This document shows positions 23,901 to 31,300 of a stretch of DNA of 64,000 nucleotides, in pieces; position 1 is the first letter of the stretch; every line of letters starts with the position of its first letter. Under the pieces are notes generated by a model. The model was given only the letters and a program-made list of their open reading frames with translations, did not search any database and was not told the DNA's origin. The DNA comes from Epinephelus fuscoguttatus (Eukaryota; Chordata; Actinopteri; Perciformes; Serranidae). The translations under genes were made by a program, and so were the position numbers. The stretch covers positions 24,287,603 through 24,351,602 of the forward strand of contig NC_064770.1 in the NCBI RefSeq assembly GCF_011397635.1, read 5' to 3'.

Positions 23901-25114
23901 ACTATAACTCGCAGCATTCACAGACAAACACTTGTCTTTATCTGGACACATTTTCCCCACAAATACAACATGCTAACGTTATTAGCACAAGCCTATGGCA
24001 TTTTACATAGGATAAATTAGCCTAGCAGCTAGCAGACATTTCCTCTACTCATATAAAATCGGGACAACAGCAACATGTAACAAAGGTAACGTTACAAAAT
24101 TTTGCTCCATTACAACTCATAAGTTTCACCAACACAACAACTGTCTTATACTAATCATGTTTTCCAAACAAATACAACATGCTAACGTTATTAGCGCCAG
24201 CCTATGGCATTTTACATTGCATACATTAGCCTAGCGACGAGCGGAGATTTCCTCTGCTCATATGAAACTTGGATAAATCCCGAAGTATAAATCACACACG
24301 AGACTTAAAATGCTATTTTAGTGGAGGCTTTACTGTCTTCACAATTTATTGTTTCTTATCTCTGAAATAAATGTAAATAAAAGCTTTGTTTCCACTGAGG
24401 GAAATGGTGTCAGCTTACAAAATTGAACAGGTTTATGGTCGTCGTTGGTATATGAACTTTGAGTATTTAACCATTGTTGTTATTTCATTATTGAAATAAT
24501 TAGTAGAAACACTACGCTACGCCACAAACTTATTTTGGCATTTCTCCCCTCACTTCTGCTCCTCAGCCCGATGTGTACCCAGGTAACTGCTGGGCGTTCA
24601 AAGGCTCTCAGGGTTACCTGGTGATCCGCTTGTCCCTGAGGATCCTGCCCACATCCTTCTGCGTGGAGCACATCCCCAAGGCCCTGTCACCGACTGGAAA
24701 CATCACCAGTGCCCCACGCAACTTCACCGTTTTTGTAAGAAACATAGGAACATAAAGCCTCACAACTTGACACAGTGATGAAGGCCTGATGTCACTGATG
24801 TTTGTTTGCATACAGGGTCTAGATGATGAGTATCAGGAAGAGGGGAAGCTGCTGGGGCACTACATATACGAGGAAGATGGGGAGTCACTGCAAACCTTTC
24901 CTGTTATGGTAACTAAAGATGCACCTTCTAACGTGTAGAATAAAAATCTGTGTAATATCTATCAGCATATGTTGGATATCCCCCTCCTCTTTTTCAGGAG
25001 CAGAATGACAGAGCCTTCCAGATCATTGAGGTGCGGGTGCTGTCTAACTGGGGTCATCCAGAATACACCTGCATGTATCGCTTCAGAGTCCATGGAGAAC
25101 CTCGGCCTCAGTGA
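8307..25114 (+). CDS. sun1: SUN1, SUN-domain LINC-complex protein (21 exons in window, initiator exon missing)
   Basis: SUN1 spans the inner nuclear membrane; its C-terminal SUN domain binds KASH proteins in the perinuclear space and so links lamina and telomeres to the cytoskeleton. Coding exons: 8307-8504, 9340-9590, 10061-10330, 10486-10620, 12499-12627, 13326-13409, 15847-15957, 16092-16211, 16344-16437, 17214-17272, 17640-17842, 20110-20385, 20477-20569, 21045-21136, 21264-21408, 21679-21993, 22129-22213, 23439-23554, 24567-24734, 24816-24908, 24998-25114. All junctions are GT-AG and phases agree, giving 1,050 codons plus stop. Order (numbering from the first full codon): Ser-rich N terminus with SPRMSRRSLRL, Cys motif near 181-193, C2H2-like finger 356-368, hydrophobic segments 415-490, Pro/Ala linker 515-551, coiled coil about 552-850, SUN domain about 865-1050. 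The C2H2-like finger and the C-terminal GEP ending favour SUN1 over SUN2. With the missing N terminus (about 26 residues) it would be longer than the usual mammalian isoforms because all cassette exons are counted. Confidence 0.95.
10486..10620 (+). CDS. sun1: sun1 cassette exon A (45 codons, phase 1-1)
   Basis: The exon begins after CTCTCTCCAG and ends before GTACAC. In phase it encodes GVLVSMSNTCMRYSKRALAP followed by a hydrophobic stretch of about 20 residues (IVSLVTLLFHNVLWLG). Length 135 nt, so inclusion or skipping keeps frame. I do not recognise its sequence from mammalian SUN1; support comes from splice sites, open frame and phase. It shares the GVL-x-S-x-S start with the next exon. 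Confidence 0.75.
11340..12253. mobile_element. TTAA-type foldback MITE
   Basis: Inverted ends read TAAAGCTGGGGTAGGCAG and (right side, reverse complement) TTAAAGCTGGCGTAGGCAG; the right flank is TTAA, the left has mutated to CTAA. The interior has no coding frame. Such TTAA-flanked elements suggest PiggyBac- or Kolobok-type mobilisation. Located in a sun1 intron. Confidence 0.75.
12499..12627 (+). CDS. sun1: sun1 cassette exon B (43 codons, phase 1-1)
   Basis: Acceptor TGTCACCAG, donor GTACCA. It encodes GVLASFSDSMRQAVSSSLSQ then LWLFKQTTLHRMMGYRANGYEGQ. Length 129 nt, frame-neutral. The start resembles cassette exon A, which raises the possibility of tandem exon duplication followed by divergence. 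Not recognised in mammalian SUN1; evidence is splice sites plus phase. Confidence 0.72.
13326..13409 (+). CDS. sun1: sun1 cassette exon C (28 codons, phase 1-1)
   Basis: It encodes SSFCGSMNVKDLVTEDASHL and ends NLNGSL plus the first base of a Cys codon. The split codon joins the next exon as CDDC, so this exon supplies the first Cys of a C2H2-like finger. Frame-neutral at 84 nt; donor GTAAGC at 13410. Confidence 0.85.
14133..14665. mobile_element. TTAA-flanked palindromic MITE, 533 bp
   Basis: TTAA occurs at both ends (14133 and 14662) with inverted ends TTAAAGGGATAGTGCACCC. The two halves are near-complete reverse complements, including the central block CCATACTGCTCGTCC matched at 14436-14455. 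It is among the commonest fish MITE types. No coding capacity; open frames across the arms are incidental. It abuts a LINE fragment on its right. Confidence 0.9.
14666..15160 (-). mobile_element. L1/Tx1-like non-LTR retrotransposon fragment (reverse transcriptase C terminus)
   Basis: On the minus strand 15110-14841 reads a fragment with CWRQCGFQEANHWHVFWECP, the Cys/His motif near the C terminus of L1-type reverse transcriptases, followed after a frameshift by SACRKALTRRWLLPEPPTLE and YVMEKITFSLR, the usual downstream block. It has a stop and frameshift, no 5' part, and is therefore a dead 5'-truncated copy. It is inserted in a sun1 intron on the opposite strand. Confidence 0.8.
15480..15654. 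mobile_element. Harbinger-like MITE with TTA duplications
   Basis: Terminal inverted repeats GGGTGTTTTCACA (left) and TGTGAAAACACCC (right) are flanked by TTA on both sides (15477-15479 and 15655-15657), the three-base duplication expected of PIF/Harbinger elements. Length 175 bp, no coding capacity. Confidence 0.75.
15847..15957 (+). CDS. sun1: sun1 exon with C2H2-like finger (37 codons, phase 1-1)
   Basis: With the preceding exon it forms SLCDDCKGKQHSETHT: C356, C359, H364 and H368 in a C-x2-C-x4-H-x3-H pattern, the zinc-finger-like motif known in the mammalian SUN1 nucleoplasmic domain (CDDCKGK). Length 111 nt, frame-neutral. In mammals exons around here are alternatively spliced. Confidence 0.9.
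16092..16211 (+). CDS. sun1: sun1 exon, hydrophobic segment (40 codons, phase 1-1)
   Basis: Acceptor ATCCTCTAG, donor GTTGGT. It encodes GHCLLQPGYCVVRAGKALGS and a hydrophobic run VVQRLLSLFWMLLAAP, equivalent to the human GYFLLQ...ALWLAVVAPG segment, one of the non-spanning hydrophobic stretches before the true membrane anchor. Frame-neutral. Confidence 0.88.
16344..17842 (+). CDS. sun1: sun1 transmembrane exons (3 exons)
   Basis: Exons 16344-16437, 17214-17272 and 17640-17842. The first encodes GLLWFLAAGWYQLVSLMSLL and NVFFLTR, matching human GVFWWLGIGWYQFVTL...NVFLLTR. The second encodes RCLPKLWKLLLLLLPLLLLL, the membrane anchor of the inner nuclear membrane. The third starts the lumenal part (residues 485-551), ending in a Pro/Ala/Val-rich linker. 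The first exon's acceptor is CTGCCCAG with codon G|TG. Later AG dinucleotides downstream of it would break the frame. Confidence 0.92.
17909..17972. repeat. (GT)32 microsatellite
   Basis: An uninterrupted dinucleotide tract followed by an A-rich run, 67 bp after a sun1 donor. It lies just left of a hAT-like element. Confidence 0.97.
18076..20013. mobile_element. hAT-like non-autonomous element enclosing an AATAAAGT minisatellite
   Basis: The left end CAGGGCTAGGCAATGTGGC and right end (reverse complement) TAGGGGTGGGCGATATATC are hAT-type termini. The 8-bp flanks ATGCCCAT and ATGCCACT agree at six positions, a decayed target-site duplication. About 1.35 kb of the 1.9 kb is minisatellite (see 18190-19560). 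No transposase frame. Confidence 0.6.
18190..19560. repeat. AT-rich minisatellite, unit about 20-30 bp (AAGTTAAATAAAGTACTGTT)
   Basis: Dozens of imperfect units built on AATAAAGTTAAATAAAGTAC and CTGTTATAATAAAGTT. Units vary by deletion of the AAATAAAG step and by TTATAA/TTATGA/TTTTAA exchange. Contains a higher-order duplication of 390 bp (18641-19030 and 19031-19420). It includes very many AATAAA hexamers on the sense strand of sun1. Confidence 0.95.
20110..21993 (+). CDS. sun1: sun1 coiled-coil exons (5 exons)
   Basis: Exons 20110-20385, 20477-20569, 21045-21136, 21264-21408 and 21679-21993 encode residues 552-858. They are rich in Leu, Gln and Glu with heptad-like spacing (LERLERVERQLALLWERVQQ; LEVELGKIRQDLQGVL). 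This is the lumenal coiled coil that drives SUN trimerisation and spaces the SUN domain from the membrane. The last exon ends just before the SUN domain; donors follow CAG, CAG, AG, ACG and GAG. Confidence 0.93.
21443..21592. mobile_element. Small TTAA-flanked MITE, 150 bp
   Basis: TTAA at both ends, inverted ends TTAAAGGAGCTGTATG. It lies in a short sun1 intron between two coiled-coil exons. Confidence 0.8.
22129..25114 (+). CDS. sun1: sun1 SUN-domain exons (5 exons) and stop
   Basis: Exons 22129-22213, 23439-23554, 24567-24734, 24816-24908 and 24998-25114 encode residues 859-1050. Key residues, by comparison with human SUN2: the Cys of STRCSETYETKT (C895, equivalent to C563 that forms a disulfide with KASH); C933 in GNCWAF and C1037 in YTCMY (the intramolecular pair); Y1035 and Y1039 in EYTCMYRF, at the KASH-binding pocket. 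The terminal GEP motif is kept. Nothing essential is missing, so the domain should bind KASH peptides. Stop TGA at 25112-25114. Confidence 0.96.
22214..23438 (+). other. sun1: sun1 intron, no feature except a (GT)n at its 3' end
   Basis: No gene, RNA or clear mobile element is visible. Positions 23409-23434 are (GT)13, which abuts the acceptor TTCAG. Confidence 0.7.
23667..24480. repeat. Dispersed repeat family J, copy 1, with internal duplication
   Basis: Shares long blocks with 41575-42215, for example CACAAATCAGCTTCACTATA and GCAGCATTCACAGACAAACA in both. Within this copy about 105 bp is repeated roughly 210 bp apart (23950-24060 and 24160-24270, both with CAACATGCTAACGTTATTAG). Family unidentified; no coding frame. 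Confidence 0.75.
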
Positions 25115-26880
25115 ACCAACCACGACCGTACACACTCATATATGACATATCACCCTATCTGTACATAGCTCTCGCCAACTTCTTTAAAGCAGAGGGGACT
25201 CGGCAGTACTCTTTTTGTACGAAAGACGTGAAAACGCTGAAGTTGTGGATTGTTAAAGGAATGTGTCCCGACTGAATCGTGAAATGTGTTTTGTAATATT
25301 GAAAGAATCACAGGAAAGTCTGTATGTGGACTGTCGGTGATCACAGAAGAAGAAAAGAACCACGGAAGAAGCTAAAACTCCCTGTCCCCTTTTCATAAAA
25401 AGGCCTCTTGCACTGAATCAGCCCTTGAGGGGCGACAGGCTCCACTGAGCGGACAAATCCATCCCACTCTTGTCACCTTCCACTCCTACAGGGAGGTGGA
25501 CGCTTGAAATGGGGGGATTACAGACTCACCTCCACCATGTCCTCACACACTGCATCTCAGTCTTTGGTTTCTGTTCTCAATTCACGTCTATTCAACTCTG
25601 ATTTCCTGTTAGTTTACTATTTTCAGGATCAAAGCCACCGCACCTTTCGCCTGCGACGCTGTCCAGGCATGTCACTCCCCTTGTCAAGTCACTGCAATGA
25701 CTTTAACTGGGCTGATAGGGCAGCCTGCAGGACCGGACCACACTCACAGCGGGTGTTTACTGGACATTAGGGTTCACTACATTCAAGGCTCGGCATCGTG
25801 CATCCATAGCCATATTTCTTTGTTTTGGAACTGAACATGCTGCCTATGGACAGGCTCTGAATGTTTCCTCTAGTGGAGGCTCGATGCAAATCATCCTTTA
25901 ACTTCACAGCAACACTATATAACCACTGACCTGAGCTCTGTGTGTTCAGACTATTCGGAGGCTATTCACTATGTACATTAGACAAAATATGTGTATGGTT
26001 ATGGATGGATTCCAGGATTAATTCTAGCATGTAACTCTTCCCGAACCATACTCTTGACTTCTACATGCATCATGGGTTTTTACATGTGTGTCTCCTCTCT
26101 AAAGGTTTAAGTCCTGTAACAAGGTCTCAAATTACTAATGACTGATGTCAAAAGCTAAATAATAATCACTAATATTTAGCTTTCAACATCTCACTGTTGA
26201 ACGCTAAATTATATAACTATTCCTGTAGGCAAGAGTGTGATTTTTCTTTTTCGTTTTATAAAGAGGGGACTCTGTCTGTCTCCTAGCTCAGTTCTAAACG
26301 TCCTCCTCATGTGGGCTCGCTCTATTCTGAAACCCTGAAGGAATGTAATCTGTATATTTCATTGTTGATAGCTGGTCCTTTATAATATCTGCTTTTATCA
26401 GTGTTGCTTTATATAAATCATCCTGTCATTATCATGATTAATATTGCGTTCCTACCATTATTTCTACTGTTACTCATCGTGTTGTTTTGCTTTTTGTTTT
26501 GTTTGGGGGGGGGGGGGTGATGTCAGGATGCACTGCAATGACTTGTTAGAGAAATGTTTGTGGCACAGGTCTTCACAATTTGTTTAAAAAAAAATGGCGG
26601 GTGTGTGTGTAGTCATTAATTTGGGTTGCAAATATGGGGAAGTCTAAAATGTTATGTACAAAAAATGTTTTGTTCACAATCTTATTTATTAACAAGTCAA
26701 TTAGTGACTGCGAGATATGAGTTACTGCAATGTATATTTTGTCAAAAAGCTCTTCAGTGCATTTTGGAACCATCTTGGGACTTTTTTTTTTTTAAAGATA
26801 AATGGCTATTTTTGTTCAGTCATGAGATGACTTAACTGCTTTGGAATATATTCCAATAAAGACTTTAATTTTGAAAAACC
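25115..26880 (+). other. sun1: sun1 3' untranslated region
   Basis: From the stop to an AATAAA at 26855-26860. It contains a 13-base G run at 26505-26517 and no repeat element that I recognise, consistent with transcribed UTR. The cleavage point is inferred at about 15-25 bases after the hexamer. Confidence 0.75.
26855..26860 (+). terminator. sun1: Polyadenylation signal of sun1 (AATAAA)
   Basis: Canonical hexamer 1.74 kb downstream of the stop, followed by a T-rich stretch (GACTTTAATTTTG). Earlier A-rich stretches in the UTR lack a clear AATAAA with a GU-rich follower. Confidence 0.6.
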
Positions 26881-27292
26881 TCTCTGAATAATATAACAAT
26901 GGCTTAAGACTAAGATTGTTACGCTTTCCTCTGCAAAAAAGGCTTTAACCTTTGCTCTTTTATTATTGTAGAGAAAGTGCATTTCGCAATGCAGTATTAT
27001 TTTTGGGTTGATCCTTTATTAAGAGCCAACAATAAAAGATCTGACATCATGAAGACTGAACTTTTTTATGGTAGAAGAGCTAAATTAGCACATCAGGGAT
27101 CTAATTACATTTTTAGTGAAAGAGGCAAAATTAAGATCACAAGTGGTGTGAAACAAGAATCCCTTAAAATAATATTAATTACATTCTTATTTTAACAAAA
27201 TGTTAGATTATGGTGTTTGGTGTGTGGTACAGTGATAGCTCTGTCTATTACTTTGAAAAGGTAGAAGGCCTTAACTAAGAAATTAAGCACAC

Positions 27293-27483
27293 TGGGGTGC
27301 TGGTGGCTTAGTGGTAGAGCAGGCGCCCCATGTACAAGGCTGTTGCCACAGCGGCACAGGTTCGACTCCAGCCTGTGGTCCTTTGCTGCATGTCACTCCC
27401 TCTCTCTCTCCCCCTTTCACGCTTGTCTGTCCTATCCATTAAAGGCTAAAAAGCCCCAAAAAATATCTTAAAAAAAAAAAAAA
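27293..27483 (+). mobile_element. tRNA-derived SINE with target-site duplications and poly(A)
   Basis: The head has tRNA-like A-box (GTGGCTTAGTGGTAGAGC) and B-box (GGTTCGACTCC) promoters for RNA polymerase III, then a non-tRNA body with CTCTCTCTCTCC and CTATCCATTAAAGGC, then a poly(A) tail. A 13-bp duplication AAATTAAGCACAC flanks it at 27280-27292 and 27484-27496, so it is an intact, fairly recent insertion. It is not a functional tRNA gene: the cloverleaf is not restored and there is a long tail. Confidence 0.9.
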
Positions 27484-27902
27484 AAATTAAGCACACAACA
27501 TCCTCTTTGTTATTTCAAATTAACATGCAAACTATTAAAGGTGTAAAAAGGTAATTCAGGTATTTTTTTAAACTTTAACTTATTTATTATGATTTCTTCT
27601 TATTTCTAGGGCCATTTCTTGTTAAATTGCTGATTTTCTTCCCTTGTCTTTGAAAGCAATCAAGCCCTCTAGCTCAGGTTTTAAAGGGTTAAAAGAGTTC
27701 TAGTTAAGCAGTCTACGAAATTTACTGGCAGATTCATATTTTCAAGAGTTTAAAAAATTAATTTTCAGGGTCAACTATGACGTGAAACGAAATGTTAACA
27801 TTAAATAACTAAAATTAAAATTTATAGTGGCGCAAATGTCATTTTTGTATCTTTATTGCAGCATCAGTTGGTCATCAAGCCTGTGTTTATATCACGGTAT
27901 CT

Positions 27903-27918
27903 GCTGCCCTCTAGCGGT
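27903..27918 (-). promoter_or_regulatory. CTCF-like binding motif
   Basis: The minus strand reads CCGCTAGAGGGCAGC, which fits the CTCF core CC(A/G)SYAGRKGGCRS at every position. It lies about 420 bp upstream of the iqck start codon, in the spacer after sun1. Occupancy is not known. Confidence 0.5.
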
Positions 27919-28284
27919 GAGTACCGGAACAACGGAATTAGGGGAGAAGCGTTGTTTGTGTGGCATAAATTGCATCGTTCTGGTATGTTTTAACCCACAT
28001 TATGCAACATGTAACGTTAATGTGTTATACTTTGATTATTATTAGTGTCAGCATACCGTAAAGTTTCCAATGTCAGCCTTTCTATGTATATGAATATACT
28101 TCCGATGAGCTATTGAGTTGTATTCCAGAAACTGTTTAGAAAATATTTTAAGTTATTCTTTTGTTCGTTGCTCTGTTTTTAAACACCTTTGATAATTTTT
28201 TATTTCTTGAATTGCTCTTCTATCTTCCAGCGCCCCTCCGCTCTTGTAATCCCAGTTTGTGTTTACACCGGAGGTGCCAGGTAT

Positions 28285-28340
28285 GACTACTTCCTTGACA
28301 ACCTAGCGAGCCCTGGCAACCACCGGAGAACGGGCGGAAT
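28285..28340 (+). promoter_or_regulatory. iqck: Putative iqck promoter/5'UTR with RFX-type half-sites
   Basis: On the minus strand GTTGCC (28315-28320 region) and GTTGTC (near 28297-28302) are spaced by nine bases, like two half-sites of an X-box bound by RFX factors of ciliary genes. The region is GC-richer than its surroundings. No TATA box is evident. This is a weak call. Confidence 0.3.
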
Positions 28341-31300
28341 ATGGCGAAGAAAATAAGTGACAAAAAATCTCTTTGGCAACAAATATGTGACGGTAAGATG
28401 CTAATATTCTGTTCGCCTAAATGTCTATGAATTGCAAACATTAAAATCAAACTGTTTTTGTTTGTTTAATTTGTCTTCGGAGAGTATGAAGCTGAGCAGC
28501 CCAGTCCTCCCAGTGCTGTGAGGGCGGACGTTGACCCTCTCCTGAGCCACCCTGCTCTCGCTGGCAATGTTGTGTTGGGAAAGCCTCGTCCTTCCAGTCA
28601 GAGGCGCCCATCAACACCTGAAACTGCACCCCCTCCTCAGCTTCATGAACGTAAGGTCTCAGTCTCCCGGGGGTACACACATGGGGTGCTGTTTGTAAAG
28701 TGGCTCACGCTGAAAATAACATCAACATTTTGCCACATTTAGCTTCAAACAATGTTTAAAAAAGTGTTGTGAATTTTTTAACGTCACCTTTTACACTAAC
28801 AACTCAAAGTACACGTCAAATAAAATTTCTCCAAACATGTTTCTTGTTATTTTAGGTAGTTATTATCACGCTAATGTATGTTCAAGTGTTCATTTCCACC
28901 GATAAGTTGGTTTTAATTCGTTATTTGATTCTATAAACACAGTCTGACCATCTCGAGCTTTTATTTTGGTACTTCCGGTGACTGGCAGTGTGAATTTGCA
29001 TATTAGCTAAATATTTAGTTTCACCCAGAACATTTACAATTAACATTTAACATTTAGAGTTATATTTAGCATTTAGATTTAGCTTTAATATTTAGATTTA
29101 ACATTTAGATTTAGATTTAATATTTAGATTTAACATTTAACATTTAGGTGCCACATTTAATGTTTAGATTTAACTATTTAATATATTTCTAAGTTAACAA
29201 ATATTGCTGTAAATGTGGTAAAAGGTGACGTTAAAAAATTCACAATACTTTTTTAAACATTGTTTGAAGCTAAATGTGGCAAAATGTTGATGTTATTTTC
29301 AGCATGAGCCACTTTACAAATGGCATCCCATATAAACACACTGTTTCAGATTTTGAAAGCTTTTAACACATTTTTTTAATGGTATGAAGTTCTGAATTTT
29401 TATCTGGGACAAGGGTGTTGTCTGGTACAGGGCAAGTTTAGAAGTTTAAAAAGAGAAAGTATTTCATGTAAATAAATAAATCCTTTAAAAATATCGTTTC
29501 ACCCCAGAAACATAATTGGTGTGTTGACTGGTATTATACAACAGTTAGTTCCGACTGATTAATTTGATTGGACAAGAGGCATTCCGTGAGTGCTGATATA
29601 GAGTATAACATCACTGGGACTTGTAACAGTAAAATCACTCTGCTCACAGGTGTTATAGCCTAATACAACCATTAATTAACCAACTGTAACACTCGCTACA
29701 TTGACGCAAACTGACGCTAGCGTTACACCAAGAAGATGGATATTTTCCCCAAAATTACATTTGAATTAAATTATGAGTGGTCGTCAGGAGAGGACGAGGA
29801 AAAGGAAAGCCAGGACTCTTCTGTGCAGACCTCCAGGTGTGTTTGTTTCTTTTCGCGGAGCTACATAACATAATTAAATCATTTATTTCATCATCTTTTG
29901 TTAACATTTCCTTACTCAGCATTGCTTGTTAAGATGCTGTTGTGTTGTTGTATAAAAGCGATATCACACTCGAGGTCGTGATGTTGTACTGTATATCGTC
30001 ATGGCTGTGATTCGGAAGACAATTACATATATACAGTACAACATCACTCCCTCTCGATATTGCTTAAATAAAAGCACAATACACTGATCCATGTAAAAAC
30101 AAGATGGCAGCCATCTCTGCCAAGTCAGTCTGCAGCTGATCCCGATACAAAAGTAGGCAAGATCCAAAACCTGATCACATTTTATTGTTGAAACTTATTT
30201 ATGTATGACTTTCAATCATCACCAGTTTGTCAGTCTGGATCTGGAAGGCCTACGGGATCTTAGCTCTGTCATTCTCAACCACCTTAGGAGGTGACTTCCA
30301 GCCCATACTCAGTGCAGATGTTCCTGTACACTATGCCAGACACTTGGTTATGGCGCCCCATGTACGCTGTTCCTTCCTGCATCTTACACCATGCTATTAT
30401 GTGCTGAAGTGTCTCAGGAGCATCTTTGCACAGCCTGCACCTGGGGTCCTGTCTGCTGTCTGCTACTTCTATCTGTCTATCCATCTATCGATCTATCTGG
30501 GGAGATAGTCCCCCCCAAATATATGATAATATCTACCTTGCCATAGAGTATAAATGTCTGTTTGTTTCAGGTCCTGTCATATGTTTTTTGGAGAGGAGAG
30601 TGTTTCCAGCGTTGTTGCCAGGACTGGAGGCTCTACTGAAAGAAGCACAGAAACATGGCTGTTTCGAGGTTTGAGTTTCGTCTGATAAACATCTAACTAA
30701 CAAGCTAACTACAGTCAGCTGATGTTGTCAAAATAACCACAGATAAATTTTAAACTCTCAAAAATTAATGGAGTTTATATGCTTGGTTGCGCTGTCTGTC
30801 AGGATGAATATATATGATTTACTCAAGAACAGTGATTAAGTACTTGTAATTTACTTGAGTGTTTTCATTTCCTACTTTCTCTGTCTTTAAACTATCCACA
30901 ACAAATCATGTTGTAGATGGTGCAATTTTTACTTCACCACATTTTCACTGTAATAAAAATTTGACATACAAATGATATGATCATCTCATTAAATCTGCTC
31001 CATTGTTATATGTATATTAAATTACCCAGTAGTATATGAAGTTGAATACTTTACACATTACTGCATCCATAATAGTCACCCAGTGATGTGAATGTAATGT
31101 AACATTGACAGGGAACAAAATAAGTGCACTGTTCAGTTTTAACACTTTAGGTGTCTGTTGTTGACCACACAGCTTTTACTAGTGAGATTTTAACCTGGAA
31201 CAGAGTATTATATATTGTTGTATTGTTACTGTATGCTGAATATGTCTACATGGTGCTTTTTTGCTTTCGTGTTGCAGAGGAAGAAAACAGCATTTAACCC

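Larger units (their letters stand above)
26881..28340. other. sun1-iqck spacer
   Basis: Contains the SINE at 27293-27483, a CTCF-like motif at 27903-27918 and the likely iqck promoter near 28200-28340. No open frame resembles a gene. The stretch 27500-27900 is AT-rich with nothing recognisable. Confidence 0.6.

Noticed and set aside
27293..27370. tRNA gene
   Set aside because: A and B boxes belong to a SINE with a body, poly(A) tail and target-site duplications; no complete cloverleaf.
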